Positions 24,254 to 29,040 of a stretch of 29,040 nucleotides of DNA are shown in pieces. The notes beneath the pieces were generated by a model, which worked only from the letters and a program-made list of their open reading frames with translations, had not been told where the DNA came from and searched no databases. Origin of the DNA: Onthovicinus sp900555545 (lineage in GTDB: Bacteria > Bacillota > Clostridia > Oscillospirales > Acutalibacteraceae); assembly GCA_949296915.1 (NCBI GenBank), contig CASFPX010000021.1:1-29040 (forward strand), in the 5' to 3' direction. Each line of letters opens with the position of its first letter. The first letter of the stretch is position 1. The position numbers were made by a program, and so were the translations under genes.

Positions 24254-25669
24254 TCAGAATCTAAAGTACAGGAACGGGTTGTAGCTGGCGCCGACCAGCG
24301 CTGCCGTGCAGGTGAAGAGCAGGAACAAGTCGAACACGATGGTCACAATCACACAAATTGCATCCCCAGCGCGCGTTCTGCTGCGCAGCGCATTCAGGCC
24401 GTTCACCATAATATTCTTCACCGGGATGCACGCAATCACAGCCAGCACGATGAACAGCAGATGATTCATCAGCAGGGTCGTATCCGTCGGCGCCGTACCC
24501 ATATGGCCGGAAAATCCAAACATGATGGAGAACATCTGCCCCAGGCGTCCCATATCCTCAAAGTAGAAGAATACCCAGCCGATTAATACGATAAACATCG
24601 CATATAAATTGCGCAGTACCGGCACCTTTTCAATCACCTTGCCGAGGAACAGCTTTTCGATCGCAAGGAAAACGAAATAATACAGTCCCCACAAAACAAA
24701 ATTCCAGTTTGCGCCGTGCCACAGTCCGGTCAGCCCCCAGACGACGAACATATTTAATAACATATGCCGCCGGTTGCCACCGAGTGGAATATAGACGTAG
24801 TCCCGGAAAAAAGAACTCAGGCTCATGTGCCAGCGGCGCCAGAATTCGGTAATGGACTTGGAGATATACGGATAGTTAAAGTTCTCCAGATAGTCAAATC
24901 CAAACATTTTACCCAGTCCGATGGCCATGTCGGAGTAGCCGGAAAAGTCGAAATAAATCTGGAGTGCATAAAAGAAAATGCCGCTCCATGCCCCCAAAAC
25001 CGAAGTGTTGGCGAGATCCCCTCCGATAAAACTGGTCACCAGCTCACCGGCCAGATTGGCAAGCAGAACTTTTTTGGCCAAGCCAATTGAAAAACGGTTA
25101 ATCCCCTTCATAAACCCGGGCAGTGTTGTCTGCCGGTTATCGATCTGAGCCGCAATATCCGCATAGCGCACAATGGGACCGGCAATCAACTGCGGGAACA
25201 TGGACACGTACAGCAGGAATTTGTAATATGAAAGCTGTACCTGCGTTTTGCCCCGATAGACGTCAATCGTGTAGGAGAGCGCTTGGAACGTATAGAAGGA
25301 TATGCCGATCGGCAGCACAAAGGGCGGATCACCAACTGCGGAACCAAATATCACGTTGATATTGTCAACTACAAATCCAGAGTATTTAAAGACTCCCAAC
25401 GTCGCCACACTTACCACGACAGAAAACACCAGCCAAAACTTCTTTTTGCGCCGGTTGTCCCCGTTTTTGGCAATCATTAGGCCGCAAAAATAATCCATAA
25501 AGGCCATCAGGATCATCACGATGATCCACTTGGGCTCTCCCCATGCATAAAAAAGCAGGGACATGATCAGGAGAACAATATTCTTATATTTTATGTTTGG
25601 AACCAAAAAATATAAGAGCAGGCAGATCGGAAAAAACAAGTACAGAAAATTGAGGCTTGAAAATACCAA
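24254..25669 (-). CDS. MBOAT family O-acyltransferase (AlgI-like)
   Basis: This 471-residue membrane protein has about ten hydrophobic segments and belongs to the AlgI/DltB-type MBOAT family, which passes acetyl groups across the membrane to extracytoplasmic acceptors. The conserved blocks are FPQLIAGPIVRYADI, SITEFWRRWHMSLSSFFRDY, VYIPLGGNRR and LTGLWHGANWNFVLWGLYY, with His in WHMSL and in WHGA as the likely active pair. TTG at 25669 is the start, because AAAGGAGG lies 7 nt upstream and no better ATG exists. It shares an operon with the DHHW gene. Its leader contains a terminator hairpin (25691-25726). Confidence 0.94.
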   Translation of the reverse strand: MVFSSLNFLYLFFPICLLLYFLVPNIKYKNIVLLIMSLLFYAWGEPKWIIVMILMAFMDYFCGLMIAKNGDNRRKKKFWLVFSVVVSVATLGVFKYSGFVVDNINVIFGSAVGDPPFVLPIGISFYTFQALSYTIDVYRGKTQVQLSYYKFLLYVSMFPQLIAGPIVRYADIAAQIDNRQTTLPGFMKGINRFSIGLAKKVLLANLAGELVTSFIGGDLANTSVLGAWSGIFFYALQIYFDFSGYSDMAIGLGKMFGFDYLENFNYPYISKSITEFWRRWHMSLSSFFRDYVYIPLGGNRRHMLLNMFVVWGLTGLWHGANWNFVLWGLYYFVFLAIEKLFLGKVIEKVPVLRNLYAMFIVLIGWVFFYFEDMGRLGQMFSIMFGFSGHMGTAPTDTTLLMNHLLFIVLAVIACIPVKNIMVNGLNALRSRTRAGDAICVIVTIVFDLFLLFTCTAALVGASYNPFLYFRF

Positions 25670-25690
25670 CGCAAATCCTCCTTTGGGCAG

Positions 25691-25726
25691 AATAATAAAA
25701 GGGCAGGCTGTCCAGCACAGCCCGCC
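25691..25726 (-). terminator. terminator in the leader of the MBOAT operon (attenuator candidate)
   Basis: On the minus strand GGCGGGCTGT (25717-25726) pairs with ACAGCCTGCC (25702-25711), one G-U pair, and CTTTTATTATT follows. It lies between the promoter at 25773-25801 and the MBOAT start at 25669. Upstream CCGCC in the leader could pair with GGCGG of the stem as an antiterminator. Confidence 0.7.
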
Positions 25727-25772
25727 TCTTGTTTACCGGTGCAAGCAAGTGGGCGGTCTCTTTACCGGCATT

Positions 25773-25801
25773 ATTATATCACAAGATGAGGGCAGTTTGA
25801 A
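25773..25801 (-). promoter_or_regulatory. extended -10 promoter of the MBOAT-DHHW operon
   Basis: On the minus strand TGATATAAT gives an exact extended -10 (TATAAT, 25773-25778), with TTCAAA (25796-25801) 17 bp upstream. It follows directly after the sigE terminator. Confidence 0.65.
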
Positions 25802-25802
25802 T

Positions 25803-25838
25803 TACAAAACGATTACAAAAGAACTACGCTTTTGTAAC
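25803..25838 (-). terminator. terminator of sigE
   Basis: On the minus strand GTTACAAAAG (25829-25838) pairs with CTTTTGTAAT (25812-25821), one G-U pair, then CGTTTTG. It begins 4 nt past the sigE stop. Confidence 0.75.
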
Positions 25839-25841
25839 ACG

Positions 25842-26555
25842 TCAGGACACCTGCTCCAGCTCTGCGCGTAGGTGCTCAATGATACGTTTTTCCAGGCGGG
25901 AGATATAGCTCTGGGAGATGCCGAGCAGATCGGCAACCTCCTTTTGGGTGTGCTCCTTTTGCCCGCCAATTCCAAAGCGCATACACATGATTGTGCGCTC
26001 GCGCTCTTCTAATTTTTCGATAGATGCAATCAACAGATTTCGCTCATCCTCCGCCTCAATTCCGCGGTTGACCAAGTCGGGATCACTCCCAAGGACGTCG
26101 GAAAGGAGCAGTTCATTGCCATCCCAGTCGGTATTGAGCGGCTCATCGATGGATACCTCCGCCTTGAGCTGTGAGGTCTTACGCAGATGCATCAAAATTT
26201 CATTCTCAATACAGCGCGACGCGTAAGTGGCCAACTTGATGTTTTTTTCCGGCCGGAAAGTGTTGACCGCCTTAATCAGGCCAATTGTCCCAATGGAGAT
26301 CAGATCCTCCACTCCGGAGCCGGAATTTTCGAACTTACGGGCGATGTACACGACCAGGCGCAGATTGTGCGTGATCAGATCGTTGCGGGCTGTAGAATCC
26401 CCCGCCGCCAGCCGCTGGATCGTGCGTGCTTCCTCCTCCTTTCCAAGCGGCGGAGGCAGCGTTTGGGATCCGTTGATGTAAAATATCCCCGGTACATGCC
26501 TGTTTTTTCGGCCCGTCAGAAACCGGCGCAGCTTCCACAGTATCTTTTGTATCAT
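25842..26555 (-). CDS. sigE: sporulation sigma factor SigE (mother cell)
   Basis: This 237-residue sigma factor drives early mother-cell transcription in sporulation. The first ~27 residues (KILWKLRRFLTGRKNRHV) form the inhibitory pro-sequence removed by SpoIIGA; FYINGSQTLPPPL marks the junction. Region 2 is LRLVVYIARKFENSGSGVED, then LISIGTIGLIKAVNTF and IKLATYASRCIENEILM, nearly invariant in SigE/SigK. SIDEPLNTDWDGNELLLSD identifies SigE. Region 4 ends in GISQSYISRLEKRI. ATG 26555 has GAGG upstream. It follows spoIIGA directly and is closed by a terminator. Confidence 0.96.
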   Translation of the reverse strand: MIQKILWKLRRFLTGRKNRHVPGIFYINGSQTLPPPLGKEEEARTIQRLAAGDSTARNDLITHNLRLVVYIARKFENSGSGVEDLISIGTIGLIKAVNTFRPEKNIKLATYASRCIENEILMHLRKTSQLKAEVSIDEPLNTDWDGNELLLSDVLGSDPDLVNRGIEAEDERNLLIASIEKLEERERTIMCMRFGIGGQKEHTQKEVADLLGISQSYISRLEKRIIEHLRAELEQVS

Positions 26556-27471
26556 ATCCTCGTCTCACACCTCTACTTTGAAATGACGTTGTATGTCCGG
26601 TTCTCCCGCCCTCCACAAGACGCGGATGAACTAAAAGCTGATACCGCCCATGATCAAACGGATCACGGACAGCCGCTATCAGCGCCCCTTGGATTCGATG
26701 GCGCCTGCCGGCAACGCAGACCGTCATCGAATCACAGCGAAAGGCTCGCAACACCCCACTGCCGCTCACAGTGCTATATGGAATCAACCGCACGTGCCGC
26801 CCGGTTGGTAAATCCGGAAGGTCGCTTTCACCTAATAGAAAGGTGACCGCCTCCGGCGGCAAAAGTTTGGCGGCACTCTCCGCGCACAGGATCGACACCG
26901 GATCATCGGTAAAAGGATCCGACAGACCGTTTCCGCTGTCGATCATCATCGGGACGCGCAGGCTTTTCCTCCCCACCTGAATCTCAGCCTCCCCGGACAA
27001 ATTATCCGGGCTGTTCCGGCGGAGCAGCCTGGATACCAACATAGCTAACGCATAACAGATACCCGTGACGGCGATCAGCATCGGAACGCTGATGTTGTAA
27101 TAGATGACAGTGTTCCCATAGATCATGCCGCCCGGGCGCAAAAAAGCATACACTGCATAATTGACTCCGCCAAATAGAAAGGTCTCCGCCAGAAAGCAGA
27201 GAAAAATCCTGATGAACCTGCGTGCTCCACCCCAGCCAAACGCGGTGAGTGAAATGCTAACAGCCATGGCCACCTTCAGCACGACCAGAAAAACGGGATG
27301 AAGCGGCGGCAGAAAAATAATCAATGCGTATGTACTCCCCAGCGCGGCCCCTAAAATCAGCCGCCACCGCCGGAATCTTTCCCGGGAGAGCAGCGCGGCC
27401 GCCCGCAGGAGAAAATAATTGACAAACAGGTTGACAAATAGCAATACGTCCACATAGACAACCTCTCGCAT
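26335..27471 (-). CDS. spoIIGA: sigma-E processing peptidase SpoIIGA (frame overruns into sigE)
   Basis: This membrane-embedded aspartic protease cleaves pro-SigE at the septum. It has five or so membrane helices in the first ~150 residues, starting MREVVYVDVLLFVNLFVNYF. The cytosolic protease domain follows, with the catalytic DSGN (Asp178-Asn181) and a closing VHPRLVE at 281-287. ATG 27471 follows GGAGGG. The open frame continues to 378 residues, 221 nt into sigE out of frame, and that tail looks non-protein-like. Removing one base near 26604-26612 gives AGEPDIQRHFKVEV and a TGA at 26565, about 301 residues, the usual size. A 3' frameshift or sequencing error is likely; the true end is probably near 26565. 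Confidence 0.88.
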   Translation of the reverse strand: MREVVYVDVLLFVNLFVNYFLLRAAALLSRERFRRWRLILGAALGSTYALIIFLPPLHPVFLVVLKVAMAVSISLTAFGWGGARRFIRIFLCFLAETFLFGGVNYAVYAFLRPGGMIYGNTVIYYNISVPMLIAVTGICYALAMLVSRLLRRNSPDNLSGEAEIQVGRKSLRVPMMIDSGNGLSDPFTDDPVSILCAESAAKLLPPEAVTFLLGESDLPDLPTGRHVRLIPYSTVSGSGVLRAFRCDSMTVCVAGRRHRIQGALIAAVRDPFDHGRYQLLVHPRLVEGGRTGHTTSFQSRGVRRGYDTKDTVEAAPVSDGPKKQACTGDILHQRIPNAASAAWKGGGSTHDPAAGGGGFYSPQRSDHAQSAPGRVHRP

Positions 27472-27503
27472 CGGATCCCTCCTCTCCCTGTAGTTTCCAC
27501 CTC

Positions 27504-27537
27504 ATTATAGCGCCGAAGCGGTTCAGATTCTGTCAAA
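27504..27537 (-). promoter_or_regulatory. spoIIG promoter with long spacer and Spo0A-box-like -35
   Basis: On the minus strand TTGACA (27531-27536) and TATAAT (27504-27509) are exact but 21 bp apart, too far for unaided sigma-A. TTTGACA (27531-27537) differs at one base from the Spo0A-box complement TTCGACA. Bacillus spoIIG has the same odd design with a 22-bp spacer and a Spo0A site at the -35. Confidence 0.7.
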
Positions 27538-27585
27538 CGAGGGCGTGCGATCGAATCGCCGGATCATTATATCCTGTCCGTTACT

Positions 27586-27623
27586 ATGAAAATAGCCGCC
27601 ATGAGTTACAAACTCACGGCGGC
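27586..27623 (-). terminator. terminator of the FRG-domain gene
   Basis: On the minus strand GCCGCCGTGAGTT pairs with AACTCATGGCGGC (27595-27623), one G-U pair and a 3-nt loop, followed by TATTTTC. It lies about 17 nt past the stop. Confidence 0.88.
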
Positions 27624-27639
27624 GTGGACAGGCAGATAT

Positions 27640-28740
27640 TCAATTCCCCTTTGCATCCCCCTGGAAAGGGAAGGTCAGGCGCTGCAAACGGGCAAACGTC
27701 TGCTCGCGCTGGTCGGAACGCTTTAAATACTTTTTCTTGATATAGCTCGCAATATGGTCATAGTCGTTAAAGATAAACTGCTCGTTGATCCCCAAGCAGT
27801 CCAGATCCGCGAGGATCTCCTCCTTCTTGGTGATCCTGAGAATCAGATCCGGATAGATCCCCTGCCGGATACTATTGATCCCATACAGCTGATAAATAAA
27901 AACAGACGACTGATTGGAAATCCGCTCTGTGATATTGGCGGGTTCATATGTAAAATAGAACGGAACGCCAAACGGCCCGTCACGCCGGGACACCAGGACG
28001 ATCAACTGCATCATTTGCACAAACAAGCAGCCGTAAGATCCAAGCGCATCCAGCGGCATCTCCGTTTTGAGTCCTCGAATTGCACGAAGACGCTTTTTCA
28101 TGGCGGCAATCAGACCATCGAGCTGATCGATGTCATAGGCATCCCTCGCCCGTAAAATCCGCTGAAGCTCTGCACGAATGGCGTCACAACCCGGTACGCC
28201 TTCCACCACGCGCTCAATATGCTCCATCAATTCAAAGACATACGCCTCGTTTTGAATAAACACGCTGGTTATCCCACTGAAAAGATCTTCCAGTTCCGGC
28301 GATGCAATCAGAAAACTCGGAAAGAAAACATTATTGATCAGATCCAAATGGTCCGAAATATCAATCAGCCGGTCCTTGCGGATAAAGTAGACGTAGCCGT
28401 CCTCCTCCGGTTCTCCGCCACAGGCAAAATACAGCGAGATCAGCGGGGAAAACGTGAAATCCAGCAAATTCGTGGGCAGACCATGGTGCTGCGAAAAGGC
28501 CAGAAAATGCCTGCGCTGCATCTCCGTCAGCGAATTTCCGATCCGCTGCTCAAAAGCTGAAACCATCTTTTGAATCTCCAGGCTGGAGTTACGGCGAAAA
28601 GCCGCGGCATTCAGCAGCGGATACTGCCGGTCCTCGCCCCGGGAAATACATGATTCCAGATGATGTTGACGCATATACCCCATATATTCCGCAACACTGC
28701 CCACCTCATAAACAGGTAACCCCTTGATATTTTCCGGCAT
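27640..28740 (-). CDS. FRG domain-containing protein
   Basis: This 366-residue cytosolic-looking protein has the FRG domain in its first ~150 residues. ESCISRGEDRQYPLLNAAAF carries the name-giving Arg-Gly. FLAFSQHHGLPTNLLDFTFS then PLISLYFACGG is the QHxGLPTxLLDxTxxPxxALYFA signature. The C-terminal half has no motif I know. The domain's biochemical role is not settled; it is often found near phage-defence or toxin-like genes, which makes this copy between spoIIG and a surface-protein gene hard to interpret. ATG 28740 follows GGGGAGG. It is a single-gene unit with its own promoter and terminator. Confidence 0.88.
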   Translation of the reverse strand: MPENIKGLPVYEVGSVAEYMGYMRQHHLESCISRGEDRQYPLLNAAAFRRNSSLEIQKMVSAFEQRIGNSLTEMQRRHFLAFSQHHGLPTNLLDFTFSPLISLYFACGGEPEEDGYVYFIRKDRLIDISDHLDLINNVFFPSFLIASPELEDLFSGITSVFIQNEAYVFELMEHIERVVEGVPGCDAIRAELQRILRARDAYDIDQLDGLIAAMKKRLRAIRGLKTEMPLDALGSYGCLFVQMMQLIVLVSRRDGPFGVPFYFTYEPANITERISNQSSVFIYQLYGINSIRQGIYPDLILRITKKEEILADLDCLGINEQFIFNDYDHIASYIKKKYLKRSDQREQTFARLQRLTFPFQGDAKGN

Positions 28741-28795
28741 GGCCGAATCCTCCCCTCTTTGTGGATTGGGAGCCCCTTGGCTCCCCGCCTGTTCT

Positions 28796-28824
28796 ATTCT
28801 ATCATAAATAGAGGGAAAAATCGA
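28796..28824 (-). promoter_or_regulatory. extended -10 promoter of the FRG gene
   Basis: On the minus strand TGATAGAAT gives an extended -10 (TAGAAT, 28796-28801). A weak -35, TCGATT (28819-28824), lies 17 bp upstream. The leader contains a GGGAGCC/GGCTCCC hairpin (28768-28785) without a T run. Confidence 0.5.
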
Positions 28825-28840
28825 CTGCTTTTACATGACA

Positions 28841-28876
28841 GAAGAAGAGGCGGTTCCTGCGAACCGCCCCTTCTTC
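28841..28876 (-). terminator. terminator of the surface-protein gene
   Basis: GAAGAAGAGGCGGTTC (28841-28856) pairs with GAACCGCCCCTTCTTC (28861-28876) with one internal mismatch and a 4-nt loop. The lower stem is T-rich on the minus strand. It lies about 30 nt past the stop at 28908. Confidence 0.7.
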
Positions 28877-28907
28877 AAAGGGAAAATCCATAAAAGAGAA
28901 ATTTGGC

Positions 28908-29040
28908 TTACTTCTTCCGGCGGGTAAACGCGATCACGCCACCTGTCGCCACTGCCGCCAACGCCACCAGTCCAAGCACTGCATCGCCTGTATCCGGCGC
29001 ACTGTTCGGCTCGCTCTCCTCTCCACCTTCACCGGCCGGT
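28908..29040 (-). CDS. 3' end of a sortase-anchored surface protein (partial)
   Basis: The minus strand from the window edge to TAA 28908-28910 encodes 43 residues with the three parts of a cell-wall sorting signal in order. SAPDTGD is an LPXTG-like motif of the type common in Clostridia. A hydrophobic stretch, AVLGLVALAAVATGGVIAF, follows, and a basic tail TRRKK ends the protein. A Gly/Glu/Pro-rich spacer precedes the motif (AGEGGEESEPN). The protein is therefore exported and covalently attached to peptidoglycan by a sortase. The functional part lies outside the window, so its role cannot be said. Confidence 0.8.
   Translation of the reverse strand, partial: PAGEGGEESEPNSAPDTGDAVLGLVALAAVATGGVIAFTRRKK

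Noticed and set aside
28768..28785. Hairpin in the FRG gene leader as a terminator
   Set aside because: The stem is good but no T run follows in the direction of transcription, so it is at most a leader structure.

Overview
The window looks like chromosome from a spore-forming Clostridia species, probably Oscillospiraceae/Ruminococcaceae-like. Grounds: moderately GC-rich coding sequence, Gram-positive Shine-Dalgarno sites, two complete early-sporulation operons (spoIIAA-spoIIAB-sigF and spoIIGA-sigE), a K+-dependent-type membrane pyrophosphatase, a PBP5-type carboxypeptidase with a signal peptide, and a sortase-type PDTGD surface anchor. I see no tRNA, rRNA or CRISPR array. Taxonomy is inferred from gene content only.

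Layout. 1-632: a gene-poor junction with hairpins, a broken gene 3' end abutting an IS3-like terminus, and a well-formed promoter/RBS for an 18-codon Cys-rich ORF. 633-6125 (minus): housekeeping block with yceD-rpmF-der, then pgi and a small P-loop protein, then a dacA-type carboxypeptidase. 6224-9173 (plus): mtaB, then an operon of a beta-rich unknown protein, an ECF-like sigma factor and a 73-residue basic protein. 9262-11431 (minus): a MATE transporter whose leader holds a perfect intrinsic terminator, and an Mpv17/PMP22-like membrane protein.

11581-17105 is the most unusual part. Four membrane-anchored exported proteins of one unrecognised family lie in the order A1-B1-A2-B2, as if an A-B gene pair had been duplicated in tandem. 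They are transcribed divergently from a LytTR response regulator and an AgrC-like sensor kinase. The promoter before A1 carries two 9-bp direct repeats exactly 21 bp apart, the geometry of a LytTR operator. The last copy (B2) is broken by a single extra G in a G6 run. I infer a signal-responsive cell-envelope system; its function is unknown.

17421-21121 (plus): a 60-codon unknown ORF, tcdA, hppA and a GNAT acetyltransferase. 21210-22618 (minus): the spoIIA operon. 22756-25669 (minus): MBOAT O-acyltransferase plus DHHW/AlgJ-like protein, a probable surface-glycan acetylation pair with its own promoter and a terminator in its leader. 25842-27471 (minus): sigE and spoIIGA, where spoIIGA runs 221 bases into sigE out of frame, suggesting a 3' frameshift. 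The operon promoter keeps the long spacer and Spo0A-like box known from Bacillus spoIIG. 27640-29040 (minus): an FRG-domain protein and the 3' end of a sortase-anchored surface protein.
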